A DNA stretch of 58,996 bases from Oscillospiraceae bacterium (GTDB lineage Bacteria > Bacillota > Clostridia > Oscillospirales > Oscillospiraceae), in assembly GCA_021771265.1 (NCBI GenBank), contig JAETPK010000002.1:1-58996 (forward strand), read 5' to 3'. Made by a program: the position numbers and the translations under genes. Below the pieces are notes generated by a model. The model saw only the letters and a program-made list of their open reading frames with translations, made no database searches and had not been told where the DNA came from. Positions 35,846 to 45,887 of the stretch are shown in pieces (the stretch's first letter is position 1; the number at the start of each line of letters is the position of its first letter).

Positions 35846-37162
35846 TTATTCCGACGGTCCCTCCGTCGGCTCTTCCTCCGGTCCTTCCTCCGGTGGGGCG
35901 CTACCCTCCCGGATGTCCACCCGCACCTGATAATTCCCGGAAACGCCGATGTCTCCGGTGGTATCCACCAGGATCTTGGCCGGGACGGTATAGCTACCGG
36001 CGGCGTTGTTGAAGTCCGTCAGGTCTGCCACCACCAAAATATCATCCGCCTCCACCCGGGCCACGTCCGCGGAAGTGCCGAAGATGCGCACCGTCACCTC
36101 CAGGGTCAGCAGATCCACGTACTTGCCCTCCGTCTGTAGGTTCTCGTACTGGATGCGGTTGGTGGTGATCTCCGCCTCCGTCATATCCTTGAAGGACAGC
36201 TGCAAGGTGGCCTGACTGGTGCCGCTGAGGTTTTCGCAGCCCTCCGGCACGGGGATCACGTAATTATACAGCGCGGCGCTGTTCAGCTCCACCAGATTGA
36301 AGTCCGCCAGCACCAGGGAATCCACGCCCCGTAGCTGCTCCGCGTCGCCGGAGATGGTGATCTTCGCCGGGGTGATCTTGTATGTCACATTGGAAAGGCT
36401 GGCGCCGGGGGATTCCTTGAAATTCATGACCAGGTCCACTTCCTTGGTGACGTTCACCGGCAGCGTGACCTGGATGACATCCACGTTGGAATGGACATTC
36501 TCGCTGCTTACCAGCTGGCCGTTTTCATCGTAGTACTGGCAGCTCAGCTCTCTGGACACGGTGGCAATGGCATCCGTGCCGATGTCCAGCGTCACCTTGG
36601 CATATCTGATCTGATCCAGTATCTCCTTCTGACCGCGGATCTCGAAGCTGGTGGGAGAGACCTCCAGCTCACCGCCGGAGTAGCCCTCCGCCACATTGCC
36701 CACGATCTCATAGTGAACATCCACGGTTTTCTTATACAGCTCGCCGATATTGACGGTGGCGGTATAGGGGGTGATGTCCTCGTAGGAGACGATCTGACTG
36801 AGGGTGCGGTCCTTGAAGCCGGGCTTGTTGGACACCGTCTGGGTGCCGGTGGTGGTGATGTTGGACAGGTCCGCCTGGATGACCAGGTCCGACCGGTCCA
36901 CCTTGGCAAGGTCCCAGCGGGTGCCCTGGAGCTTCACATCCACCGTGGTGTCCGTCCCCTCCTCCAGCAGCATCAGTCCCCGCTGGGCAAGGGTGGAATC
37001 CTCGTCCAAATACTCGATGGGGATATCCTTGAATTCCTTGGATGCGATGCGGGGCGTGCCGTCGGGATTTCCGGTCAGGTCCGCGTAGATCCAAATGCTG
37101 ACGGCCACCAGCGCGGACAGGGCGATGTAAAAGACCTTGCGCCTGTTGAATTTATTATTCAT
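35846..37162 (-). CDS. cdaR: CdaR/YbbR-like domain protein
   Basis: Single TM, repeated YbbR-like beta domains; overlaps cdaA. Confidence 0.88.
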   Translation of the reverse strand: MNNKFNRRKVFYIALSALVAVSIWIYADLTGNPDGTPRIASKEFKDIPIEYLDEDSTLAQRGLMLLEEGTDTTVDVKLQGTRWDLAKVDRSDLVIQADLSNITTTGTQTVSNKPGFKDRTLSQIVSYEDITPYTATVNIGELYKKTVDVHYEIVGNVAEGYSGGELEVSPTSFEIRGQKEILDQIRYAKVTLDIGTDAIATVSRELSCQYYDENGQLVSSENVHSNVDVIQVTLPVNVTKEVDLVMNFKESPGASLSNVTYKITPAKITISGDAEQLRGVDSLVLADFNLVELNSAALYNYVIPVPEGCENLSGTSQATLQLSFKDMTEAEITTNRIQYENLQTEGKYVDLLTLEVTVRIFGTSADVARVEADDILVVADLTDFNNAAGSYTVPAKILVDTTGDIGVSGNYQVRVDIREGSAPPEEGPEEEPTEGPSE

Positions 37163-38045
37163 CGTCGCCGCCTCCGTTCTTCTTAGCCGCCAGAAGGTTC
37201 ACGAAGCCGGAAAGGCTGAACTTCTGCTTGTCCGTCTCCTCGCTCTCCTGGGGAAGCAGCTCATTGCGCAGCAGGTTCTCCAGAGTCTCCGGCTTCAGGT
37301 GGCGCTTGAGCATGCCGCCGATGGCCACGGAGATGGAGCCGGTCTCCTCCGACACGATGACCACCACGGCGTCGGAGTTCTCGCTCATGCCGATGCCGGC
37401 CCGGTGGCGCATACCCAGGTCCCGGCTGAGATTCACGTTTTTGCTGAGGGGCAGCATGCAGCCGGCGCCCAGCACACGGCCGTTCCGAATGATGACGGCG
37501 CCGTCGTGCATGGGAGCCTTCACAAAGAAAATATTTTTCAAAAGCTCACTGGAAACAGAGGCGTCCAGCACGGTGCCGCTGCGCACCAGATCGTCCAGCA
37601 GCAGCTCCCGCTCAAACACGATGAGCGCGCCGGTGCGGGACTGGGACATCTCCGTGCAGGCCAGCACCGTCTGGCCGATGGTCTGTTCCATCACGTTGGC
37701 CACTTCCTCGTGGGCGAAGAAGGCCACAAATCGCTTGCTGCCCATCTGCTCCAGAATGCGCCGGATCTCCGGCTGGAACAGGATGATGAGCGCCAAAACG
37801 CCCCATTCCACCATGCTGTTCATAATGAAATGGACGCCGTGGAGATGCAGCACGGAAGACAGCATCAAGGCCGCCAGAAACACCAGCAATCCCTTCAGCA
37901 AACTGGCGGCCTTGGTGCTCTGCACCAGCATGAACACCTTGTACAGGGCAAAGATCATGATGGCAATATCCAAAAGGTCTGTCGGCTGTATCAGTAGCAG
38001 GTAACGGCCGATCACCACGGGCAGTTCCACAAGTTTCACTTCCAT
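37155..38045 (-). CDS. cdaA: Diadenylate cyclase CdaA
   Basis: DisA_N motifs MHDGAVIIRNGRVLGAGC and LGMRHRAGIGMSENSDAVVVIVSEETG. Confidence 0.96.
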   Translation of the reverse strand: MEVKLVELPVVIGRYLLLIQPTDLLDIAIMIFALYKVFMLVQSTKAASLLKGLLVFLAALMLSSVLHLHGVHFIMNSMVEWGVLALIILFQPEIRRILEQMGSKRFVAFFAHEEVANVMEQTIGQTVLACTEMSQSRTGALIVFERELLLDDLVRSGTVLDASVSSELLKNIFFVKAPMHDGAVIIRNGRVLGAGCMLPLSKNVNLSRDLGMRHRAGIGMSENSDAVVVIVSEETGSISVAIGGMLKRHLKPETLENLLRNELLPQESEETDKQKFSLSGFVNLLAAKKNGGGDDE

Positions 38046-38149
38046 TGAGAGTTCCTCATCCCCTTCAGGCCACGAATACCTTGATTATATAAAATATAGC
38101 ATGGGATTGCAAGGTAAACAGAAGGAAAATTCACGGTCTGTTCAGAAAA

Positions 38150-39274
38150 TCAGGGCAAGATCTCCCGCATGGCCTCCAAAAACCGCTCCACCTCTCCGGC
38201 GGTGTTCCAATGGGAAAAGCTGAGACGGACCGTGCCGGTGTCCAGGGTGCCGGCGGTACGGTGGGCCAGGGGCGCACAGTGGAGGCCGGAGCGGACGGCG
38301 ATCTCCCGCTGTCCCAGAGCGCCGCCGATGGTCTCCGCGTCGCGGCTCGCCGCCGTAAAGGACAGCACGCCCACCTGGGCGGTCATTCTCGGCTGGGCAA
38401 ACACGCGGGTGCCCGGCAGCTTCCGCAGCCCCTCCGCCGCCTGCCGGGCCAGCAGACGCTCCCGGTGGCAGATGGTCTCGATCCCTTGTTTTTTCAGGAA
38501 GCGGACGCCGGCCAGAAGTCCCGCGATGCCGGGGACGTTGTGGGTCCCGGCCTCCAGACGATCCGGCAGGAAGTCCGGCATCTCCTGACTGAGGGACAGA
38601 CTGCCGGTCCCGCCCTCCAGCAGTGTTTTGACCTGCTGCCCCTCCCGGCACAGCAGAACGCCGGTGCCCTGGGGGCCGTACAGCCCCTTGTGGCCGGGCA
38701 TGGCGATGAATGCCGCCCCCAGCGCCGCCATGTCCAGCCGCAGAAGTCCCGCGGACTGGGAGGCGTCGATGATGAAGGGCACTCCCCGCTGGCGGCAGAT
38801 GGCGGCGATGGCTTCCACCGGCTGCACAAAGCCGAATACATTGGAAACATGGTTGCAGATAACGGCGTCCGTCCCCGGCGTGATGAGTCTGTTGAAGGCC
38901 TCCAGCACCGCGTCCTGCCGGAACAGCGGGCCGGCGGCCACCACCGTCTTTGCGCCCAGAGCGCTCAGCGGCCGGGTGACGGCGTTGTGCTCATAGCCGG
39001 AGATGACCACCCGCCCGCCCGGTGGCACCAGGCTTTTGATCGCGATATTCAGCGCGTGGGTGGCGTTCAGTGTGAACACCACCTGCTCCGGATTGTCCAG
39101 GTGAAACAGCTCCGCCAGCTCACTGCGGCAGGCAAACGCCGTGTCCGCTGCCGCCATGGCAGCGCCGTAACCGCCGCGGCCCGGTGAGCTCATCGTGCGC
39201 ATGGCCTCCGCCACGGCCCGGGCCACCTCCGGCGGCTTTTGAAATGTGGTGGCCGCGCTGTCCAGATAGATCAT
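38150..39274 (-). CDS. Cysteine desulfurase-family aminotransferase class V
   Basis: MIYLDSAATTFQKPPEVARAVAEAM, PGHKGLYGPQGTGVLL, VRSGLHCAPLAHRTAGT. Confidence 0.92.
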   Translation of the reverse strand: MIYLDSAATTFQKPPEVARAVAEAMRTMSSPGRGGYGAAMAAADTAFACRSELAELFHLDNPEQVVFTLNATHALNIAIKSLVPPGGRVVISGYEHNAVTRPLSALGAKTVVAAGPLFRQDAVLEAFNRLITPGTDAVICNHVSNVFGFVQPVEAIAAICRQRGVPFIIDASQSAGLLRLDMAALGAAFIAMPGHKGLYGPQGTGVLLCREGQQVKTLLEGGTGSLSLSQEMPDFLPDRLEAGTHNVPGIAGLLAGVRFLKKQGIETICHRERLLARQAAEGLRKLPGTRVFAQPRMTAQVGVLSFTAASRDAETIGGALGQREIAVRSGLHCAPLAHRTAGTLDTGTVRLSFSHWNTAGEVERFLEAMREILP

Positions 39275-39522
39275 GGTGTCACCTCCCGCATACCCCCGGC
39301 CTGGGGCAGAAATATTTGAACAGGGTCCAGGTGTTCCCTGTGAATGATCTGCAATGCCGCCGTCAGATCCGGCGGCGCCAGTTCCACGGCATAGGCGCAG
39401 CCCAAAGAAGTCAGGTCTCTGGGCGCCCGGAATATCCGGCAGCGGATACCCGCCTTGCCCAGTGCCCGCTGCATCCGCTGGGCGTAAGTGATGGAACGGG
39501 CGATGATCAAATAGTGCTCCAC
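39271..39522 (-). CDS. DUF3343 domain protein
   Basis: MEHYLIIARSITYAQRMQRALGKAGIRCRIFRAPRDLTSLGCAYAVEL; 4-bp overlap with downstream desulfurase. Confidence 0.8.
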   Translation of the reverse strand: MEHYLIIARSITYAQRMQRALGKAGIRCRIFRAPRDLTSLGCAYAVELAPPDLTAALQIIHREHLDPVQIFLPQAGGMREVTP

Positions 39523-39578
39523 GAACTCGCCTCCTCTTTGCCCATTTTATGTCCGGGCGGAAAAAGGGTGCGAAAAAA

Positions 39579-39841
39579 GACCTGCCAAAAGGCAGGTCCC
39601 AGCCTGTCAAAAAAATCCAAAGGACTTTTTTGGCAGGCTTTACAATGCCTCGCTTTGCGGACAGCTCCGCAGCCCGAAAAGCTGCCGCTTTGCGGCGCAA
39701 ACGCCTGTTATCACAGGCTTTTTGCAGGCATTCGATTCAACACGAAGGGACTCCCGTCCCCTCGTACTCCCCTTGCTTTTTGCCGCCGTCTTTCCAATCC
39801 ATCAGGTTTTTGACAAACTGAGACCTGCCAAAAGGCAGGTC
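39579..39841. repeat. Structured intergenic element bounded by identical palindromes
   Basis: GACCTGCCAAAAGGCAGGTC at 39579-39598 and 39822-39841; several nested hairpins in between. Confidence 0.6.
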
Positions 39842-39847
39842 TCCCAT

Positions 39848-40339
39848 TCAGTCCTCGTTCAGTTTTTCCAGCAGTGCCACCGCGTGGGCGGCCATGCCGG
39901 AGCCGTCGCCGGTGAATCCCAGGCCCTCCTCCGTGGTGGCCTTCACATTCACCTGCTCCGCCTCGATGCCCAGGGCCTCGGCGATATTGGCCGCCATTTG
40001 AGGACGGTAGGGCCCCACTTTGGGCGCCTGGGCCAGCAGCACCGCGTCGATGTTCACCACCGCAAAGCCCTTCTCGCCCAGCAGCCGTTCCACTTCCGCC
40101 AGCAGCTTCAGGCTGGAGATGCCAGCGTACCGGGGGTCCGTGTCCGGGAACAGCTTGCCGATGTCTCCCAGGCGGGCGGCACCCGTCAGGGCGTCCATGA
40201 CCGCGTGGACCAGCACATCCGCGTCAGAATGGCCCAAAAGGCCCCGCTCCCAGGGAATATCCACGCCGCCCAGAATGAGCCTCCGCCCTTCCACCAGCCG
40301 GTGGACATCATATCCGTGTCCGATCCGCAGATTCGTCAT
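39848..40339 (-). CDS. ispF: 2-C-methyl-D-erythritol 2,4-cyclodiphosphate synthase
   Basis: [55 protein letters not shown]. Confidence 0.97.
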   Translation of the reverse strand: MTNLRIGHGYDVHRLVEGRRLILGGVDIPWERGLLGHSDADVLVHAVMDALTGAARLGDIGKLFPDTDPRYAGISSLKLLAEVERLLGEKGFAVVNIDAVLLAQAPKVGPYRPQMAANIAEALGIEAEQVNVKATTEEGLGFTGDGSGMAAHAVALLEKLNED

Positions 40340-41067
40340 GTCCGTTCCTCCCGGTCCTTTAAAATGGCCTCCGCCAGCACCAGGTCTCCCGGCGTGGTGA
40401 TCTTCAGATTCGTCTCTTCGCCCTCTGTTAAGTAAACTGCCTTGCCAAGCAGCTCCACAGCGCCGCAGTCATCAGTGACCTCTCCGCCCTGCTCCAAAAC
40501 AGACTGAAGGGCCGCTTTCAGAAGGTCCGCCGTAAACACCTGGGGCGTCTGCACGGCCCGCAGGGCGCTTCGGTCCAGCGTTTGCTCCACGGCGCCGTCC
40601 TCGCGGACGCATTTGATGGTGTCCTTCACCGGTACGGCGGGTGCCGCGGCGCCGCAGCGGGCAGCGGCGGCGATGACGCTGTCGATGAGCGCCGGCGTCA
40701 CCAGAGGACGGGCGCCGTCCTGGACCGCCAGCAGCTCCATGCTCTTATCCGCCTCCAGCGCCGCCAGCATGACGGAATGGGTGCGGCTCTCACCGCCCCG
40801 AATGACTTTTTTGCATTTGGAAATGCCGTATGTATGGCACAGCTGGGCGATCTCCACCAGCTCCTCTTCCCGGGTGGCCACGATGATCTCGTCCACCCGC
40901 TCCGCCCGCTGCAAGGCCTCCAGTGTCCGCACCAGGACCGGGACGCCGTCCAGGGGCAGCAACAGCTTATTGACGCCGCCCATACGGGTGGATCTGCCGG
41001 CGGCAGCCACCAGGGCGGCGCAGCGGGGGCGGTGCCCATCCCGGTATTTTTTCAAAAATGGAAACAT
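40336..41067 (-). CDS. ispD: 2-C-methyl-D-erythritol 4-phosphate cytidylyltransferase
   Basis: [47 protein letters not shown]. Confidence 0.96.
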   Translation of the reverse strand: MFPFLKKYRDGHRPRCAALVAAAGRSTRMGGVNKLLLPLDGVPVLVRTLEALQRAERVDEIIVATREEELVEIAQLCHTYGISKCKKVIRGGESRTHSVMLAALEADKSMELLAVQDGARPLVTPALIDSVIAAAARCGAAAPAVPVKDTIKCVREDGAVEQTLDRSALRAVQTPQVFTADLLKAALQSVLEQGGEVTDDCGAVELLGKAVYLTEGEETNLKITTPGDLVLAEAILKDREERT

Positions 41068-41097
41068 CCGCGTTTTCCTCTCCTTGTGATTCTCCGG

Positions 41098-41592
41098 TCA
41101 CTCAGCCAGCGGCAGCTGCATCATGGCGTGGTCCACCCGTGCCTCCAGCTCCCTGTATTCGCCCTGCTCCGCCATGACGATCTCGGAGATCAGGATCTGG
41201 CGGGCATTGTGCAGCATTTTCCGCTCGCCGGTGGACAGGCCCCGCTGGCGTTCCCGGTGCATGAGCGCCTTCACCACCCGGGCCACCTCGTACAGGTCCC
41301 CGCTTTTCAGCCGAGCCATATTTTCACGGTAACGCTTATTCCAATTGGAGGTGCTCTCCACCGCCATACCAGGGATGTCCTTCAGCAGGGCCTCCGCCTC
41401 CGGCTGTGTGATGATGGCGCGAATGCCGATGGCGTCACTGTTGGAAACCGGGATCTTCAGCAGCAGACCGCCCATAGGCATCTTGAATACATAGTAATCC
41501 TGCGCGATACCTGTGATCTTTTCCCGAACGATTCCATCGATGATCCCAGCTCCATGCATGGGATGCACCACCTGATCCCCAATGCTGAACAT
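41098..41592 (-). CDS. CarD family transcriptional regulator
   Basis: MFSIGDQVVHPMHGAGIIDGIVREKITG...YYVFKMPMGGLLLKIPVSN. Confidence 0.94.
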   Translation of the reverse strand: MFSIGDQVVHPMHGAGIIDGIVREKITGIAQDYYVFKMPMGGLLLKIPVSNSDAIGIRAIITQPEAEALLKDIPGMAVESTSNWNKRYRENMARLKSGDLYEVARVVKALMHRERQRGLSTGERKMLHNARQILISEIVMAEQGEYRELEARVDHAMMQLPLAE

Positions 41593-41745
41593 GAAAGACT
41601 TCCTTTCCCGTCCCTGCGGTACCAGGTCACCGCAATTGTTGCCGTTTCCGCAAAAACAAATATTTACTCAAGTATGATTATAAACACTCAATTGTCAATT
41701 TTCAAGCACTTTTTCAGATTTTTTGCGTGGAAAATCAAAAAAAAT

Positions 41746-41779
41746 CGGCACTGGCGGAGTCTCTCCCCCGCCAGTGCCG
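41746..41779 (-). terminator. Terminator after CoA-transferase gene
   Basis: Minus strand CGGCACTGGCGGGG...CTCCGCCAGTGCCGATTTTTTTT. Confidence 0.92.
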
Positions 41780-41793
41780 CAAACCGCAGTTTC

Positions 41794-43140
41794 TTACTTT
41801 TTGTTGGAACGGCGCCAGATGTGCATCTTCTCCGCCTCGGCGATCAGCTCCTCGCGGAACTGCGGATGGGCGATGCCGATCAAAGCCTCGGCCCGCTCCC
41901 AGGTGGACAGGCCCTTCACGTTCACCTTGCCGTACTCCGTGACCAGCCAGTGGAGGTTCGTGCGGGTGGCGGTGATGACGGTGCCCTCCGCCATGGTGGG
42001 GCGGATACGGGACTTCAGCTGGCCGGTCTTCTTGTCCATATAGGAGGAGGAGCAGCAGATAAAGCTCTTGCCGCCCTTGGCCAGATAGGCGCCCATGACG
42101 AAGTCCTGCTGACCGCCGGCGCCGGAGATGTGGCGGGTGCCGGAGGACTCAGAGGACACCTGGCCGTACAGGTCGATGTCCACGGCGCCGTTGATGGAAA
42201 TGAAATTGTCGATCTGGGAGACCCGGGCAATATCGTTGGCGTAGCTGACGGGCACGGCCATGCACTCGGGGTTGTGGTCCAGGTACTCATAGAGCTTCTT
42301 GGTGCCGGCGGCGAAGGCATAGGTCTGGCGGCCCTTGTCGAAGGGCTTGCAGGCACCGGAGATGCGGCCGGCCTTGGCCATGTCCACAAAGGCGTCCACG
42401 TACATCTCCGTGTGCACGCCCAGATCCTTCAGGTCGGACTCGGCGATCATCTTGCCGATGGCGCTGGGCATGGAGCCGATGCCCAGCTGGAGGCAGGCAC
42501 CGTTGGGGATCTCGGGCACCACCAGGTTGGCCACGGCCAGGTCCACCTCGGAAGCGGTGGTGGGACCGCCCATCTCGTCGATCTCGGGGTTGTCGCCTTC
42601 CACGATCATGTCCACATCGTCGATATGGATGTAGTTGTCAAAGCCGCCGAAGCACACGGGCATGTTTTTGTTGACTTCCACGATCACGACCTTGGCAGTC
42701 TCACACACGGCCTTCAGATGGGTACCGTTGGGACCGAAGTTGAACCAGCCGTGCTCATCCATGGGCGCCACCTGCAGCATGGCCACATCGGTCTGCTGGA
42801 TGCAGTTGCGGTAATAGCTGGGCAGCTCGGAATAGCGGATGGGAGCGTAGAAAGCAAAGCCCTCATTGATGGCCTTGCGCTCGATGCCGGACATATGCCA
42901 GGAGTTCCAGGTGAAATGCTCTGCCACATTGGGCACGTCGAAGATGGCGGGACGGCTGGTCAGAATGCCGCCGTGGATCTTCACATCGGTCAATTCCTCG
43001 CTGCGCTTGGCCAGGGCCTGATCCAGAGCCTTGGGAGTGCCGACGCACCATGCATAGTCCACCCAATCGCCGGATTTGACAACTTTGACAGCCTCGTCAG
43101 CCGTCTTGAGCTTCTGCTGATATTCCACTTCGTAGCTCAT
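41794..43140 (-). CDS. Butyryl-CoA:acetate / 4-hydroxybutyrate CoA-transferase family protein
   Basis: [77 protein letters not shown]. Confidence 0.88.
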   Translation of the reverse strand: MSYEVEYQQKLKTADEAVKVVKSGDWVDYAWCVGTPKALDQALAKRSEELTDVKIHGGILTSRPAIFDVPNVAEHFTWNSWHMSGIERKAINEGFAFYAPIRYSELPSYYRNCIQQTDVAMLQVAPMDEHGWFNFGPNGTHLKAVCETAKVVIVEVNKNMPVCFGGFDNYIHIDDVDMIVEGDNPEIDEMGGPTTASEVDLAVANLVVPEIPNGACLQLGIGSMPSAIGKMIAESDLKDLGVHTEMYVDAFVDMAKAGRISGACKPFDKGRQTYAFAAGTKKLYEYLDHNPECMAVPVSYANDIARVSQIDNFISINGAVDIDLYGQVSSESSGTRHISGAGGQQDFVMGAYLAKGGKSFICCSSSYMDKKTGQLKSRIRPTMAEGTVITATRTNLHWLVTEYGKVNVKGLSTWERAEALIGIAHPQFREELIAEAEKMHIWRRSNKK

Positions 43141-43195
43141 GTGATTTCCTCCTATTTCTCATTTCCCTTGGTCGATATTTCCGTAGTTTGTCAAG

Positions 43196-43224
43196 ATTAT
43201 AACATACCATTTTTCCCATTGCAA
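43196..43224 (-). promoter_or_regulatory. Putative sigma-A promoter for the CoA-transferase
   Basis: Minus strand TTGCAA - N17 - TATAAT. Confidence 0.65.
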
Positions 43225-43230
43225 TGGCAA

Positions 43231-43248
43231 ACGTGAAAAAAATCACAA
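43231..43248 (-). promoter_or_regulatory. Rex-like (or Crp/Fnr-like) operator
   Basis: Minus strand TTGTGATTTTTTTCACGT immediately upstream of the -35 hexamer. Confidence 0.4.
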
Positions 43249-43254
43249 AAATTC

Positions 43255-43289
43255 AAAAAAAGAGACAGGCTCTGAGAGCCTGCCTCTTT
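43255..43289 (-). terminator. Terminator after ispH-S1 gene
   Basis: AAAGAGaCAGGCTCTgagAGCCTGcCTCTTT with T-run on minus strand. Confidence 0.85.
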
Positions 43290-43299
43290 GCAGCTGCGT

Positions 43300-45255
43300 T
43301 TACTCAGCGTCCTCAACGGCCTCCGCGGCGGGGGTCAGCAGGGCGCGGACGGACAGGGAGATCTTCTTCTTCTCCTCGTCCACAGCGGTGATCTTGGCGT
43401 CGACGATCTGACCCTCGGACAAGACATCCTCGGGCTTGTCGATGCGGCGGTCAGCGATCTGGGAAATGTGGATCAGGCCATCCACACCGGGAACGACCTC
43501 AGCGAATGCGCCGAAGGTCATCAGCTTGACGATGCGGACAGAGGCCACGTCACCCACGCTGTACTTGTTCATGAACACATCCCAGGGATTCAGGGTGCGG
43601 TCCTTGACGCCCAGGGAGATCTTGTGCTTCTCGGGATCGAACGCGATGACGTACACATCCAGGGTGTCGCCCACCTTGCAGACCTCAGAGGGGGTCTTGA
43701 TACGGCTCCAGCTCAGCTCGGAGATATGTACCATACCATCCACGCCGCCGATGTCCACGAACACGCCGTAGGAAGTCATGGACTTCACGGTGCCGGTGTA
43801 GTGCTTGCCCACCTCGATGGAGGACCACACGGCCTCCTGGGCGGCCTTACGGGCTTCATCGGCCACAGAGCGGATGGAGCCGACCACACGGCGGCGGGCA
43901 CGGTTGACCTCAGTGATACGCAGCTGGACCTTCTGCTTGACCATGGCGCTCAGGTCCGCGCCGCGGGGCTGGCCGCTCTGGGAAGCGGGAACGAACACCC
44001 GCACGCCCTTGACGGAAACCACGATGCCGCCCTTGTTCTCCTCGGTGACAGTGCCTTCCAGGACGGTCTTGTCCTCGACAGCCTGCTCGATGTTCTCCCA
44101 GACCTTCACGGCATCCAGACGCTTCTTGCTCAGCTCCGCATAGCCCTCCACGTCATTGACGCGGACGATGTAGGTCTCGATCTCGTCACCCACGTGAACG
44201 ATATCCTCAGCCTTGGCGGTGGGGTCATCGGTCAGCTCGCTCAGCTTGATGTATGCGGCCTGCTTAGCACCCACATCCACCTGGACCTCAGTGGGGGTAA
44301 TAGCCGTAACGATGCCGGTTACCTTCTCTCCTGTATTTAAAGTTTTGAAAGACTGATTCAGTAATTCCTCGAAGGACTCATCCATGCCCTCGGCCGCTTT
44401 GATTTCTTCGCTCATGCTTGCATATACCTCCTTAATGATGCCCGCAGGCGTGGAGGCACCGGCCGTCAGTCCCGCAGCCCCGCAGTCTTGAAAAATCTCC
44501 CGGGAGAGCTCGTCCGCGCTTTCGATCTGAAACACGCGGGAACAGCTCTTTTGGCAGATCTCCGTCAGGTGCTTGGTGTTGGCACTTTTCCGGTCTCCCA
44601 CCACGACCATCACGTCCACCTTGCCGGCGATATCTGCCGCCTCCGTTTGACGCTTATGCGTAGCATTGCATATTGTATCAAATATTTTCACGTTTGTACA
44701 CTCTTTTTTTAGAATTTCCCAAGAACTTTCAAAAAGTTTTCGGATGCAGGTGGTCTGCGCCACTACGGTCACAGGGATTTTCCGATGAGAAGGATCTTCT
44801 GCCAGCCACATGTTTACTGCCTCCGGCCCGTCGAACACCAGGGCACTCCGGCACCAGCTGGCCACGCCTACCACCTCCGGATGATGGGGCTCGCCGATGA
44901 TGACAGGCTGACGTCCCTCCTGCTCCGCCTGAGCCACCAGCTTCTGGATGCGGCAGACGTTGGGACAGGTGGCGTTGACGCAGCGGACGCCCCGGGACTC
45001 CAGACCGTCCAGCACGCTTTTCACCTCGCCGTGAGAGCGGATGACCACCGTATCCCCGGCACCCAGGGCGCCGGGGTCCTCTGTTTTGCGGATGCCCCGG
45101 GCGGCCAGGTCCTCCACCACATGGGCATTGTGGATGAGGTCCCCCAGCATCCAGCAGCCGCCGGTCTCCTCCGCCGTCTTTTGGGCCAGCTCCACCGCCC
45201 GCTTCACGCCATAGCAAAAGCCGGCGCTTTCCGCCAGCAATACCGTTCCACTCAC
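43300..45255 (-). CDS. Fusion of IspH (HMBPP reductase) and four-repeat S1/RpsA-like protein
   Basis: N-terminal AESAGFCYGVKRAVELA, NATCPNV, TAGASTPAGIIKEV; C-terminal S1 repeats GVFVDIGGVDGMVHISELSW, GAFAEVVPGVDGLIHISQIADRRI in one frame. Confidence 0.95.
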   Translation of the reverse strand: MSGTVLLAESAGFCYGVKRAVELAQKTAEETGGCWMLGDLIHNAHVVEDLAARGIRKTEDPGALGAGDTVVIRSHGEVKSVLDGLESRGVRCVNATCPNVCRIQKLVAQAEQEGRQPVIIGEPHHPEVVGVASWCRSALVFDGPEAVNMWLAEDPSHRKIPVTVVAQTTCIRKLFESSWEILKKECTNVKIFDTICNATHKRQTEAADIAGKVDVMVVVGDRKSANTKHLTEICQKSCSRVFQIESADELSREIFQDCGAAGLTAGASTPAGIIKEVYASMSEEIKAAEGMDESFEELLNQSFKTLNTGEKVTGIVTAITPTEVQVDVGAKQAAYIKLSELTDDPTAKAEDIVHVGDEIETYIVRVNDVEGYAELSKKRLDAVKVWENIEQAVEDKTVLEGTVTEENKGGIVVSVKGVRVFVPASQSGQPRGADLSAMVKQKVQLRITEVNRARRRVVGSIRSVADEARKAAQEAVWSSIEVGKHYTGTVKSMTSYGVFVDIGGVDGMVHISELSWSRIKTPSEVCKVGDTLDVYVIAFDPEKHKISLGVKDRTLNPWDVFMNKYSVGDVASVRIVKLMTFGAFAEVVPGVDGLIHISQIADRRIDKPEDVLSEGQIVDAKITAVDEEKKKISLSVRALLTPAAEAVEDAE

Positions 45256-45887
45256 AGCGGCATCCCTCCAACGGCCTGGCCGCCCAGGGCGTAGGCCTCG
45301 GCCAGAATGTCATCCGCGATCTTCTGCATCTCCTCCGATGTACCGTGGCGGCCGGTATAGACCGGCTCATAGGGATCTCCGAAGATGATGCGGGTCCGGC
45401 GGAACAGCTTCTTCTCCCCGTCCATGAACACCGGCACCAGCTTGGCGCCGGTGCGGACGCCGATCACGGCCACGCCGCTTTTGGCATGGGCCGGCAGTCC
45501 GTCATGATAGCCCACGCCGTTGCGGACCACCGTCCCCTCCGGGAAGATGAGCAGATTGTCCCCGGATCTCAGGACCTGGATGGCCGTCTTTACAGCCTGG
45601 ATATCGTTATTGCCGCGGCTGACGGGAAAAGCTCCCAGCTTCCGGATGATCCAGCCCAGGATGGGGTTTTTGAACAGCTCCTCCTTCGCCATGGCGTGGA
45701 GCCGGTAGTTCACCGGCAGCTTCAGACCCAGCAGCACAGGGTCCCAGTTGCTGGAGTGGTTGGGGCACAGCAGGACGCCGCTTCCGGGCAGCTTGTCCAG
45801 CCCCTCCACGGTGGTGGGGTGGAGGATGCTGACGATCAGGCCCAGCACGTAATATACAAAAACAAAAAATCGGTTGGTCGGTTTCAT
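45252..45887 (-). CDS. plsC: 1-acyl-sn-glycerol-3-phosphate acyltransferase
   Basis: LLCPNHSSNWDPVLLGL (NHxxxxD), LLIFPEGTVVRNG. Confidence 0.94.
   Translation of the reverse strand: MKPTNRFFVFVYYVLGLIVSILHPTTVEGLDKLPGSGVLLCPNHSSNWDPVLLGLKLPVNYRLHAMAKEELFKNPILGWIIRKLGAFPVSRGNNDIQAVKTAIQVLRSGDNLLIFPEGTVVRNGVGYHDGLPAHAKSGVAVIGVRTGAKLVPVFMDGEKKLFRRTRIIFGDPYEPVYTGRHGTSEEMQKIADDILAEAYALGGQAVGGMPL

Noticed and set aside
38150-39700. N-terminal extension of the desulfurase ORF into the DUF3343 gene and repeat element
   Set aside because: MIYLDSAATTFQKPP at 39274 is the canonical start; the extension is out-of-frame readthrough of the neighbouring gene.
40582-43236. 884-codon plus-strand ORF antisense to ispD, carD and the CoA-transferase
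   Set aside because: Same antisense artefact; runs through three well-supported minus-strand genes and a terminator.
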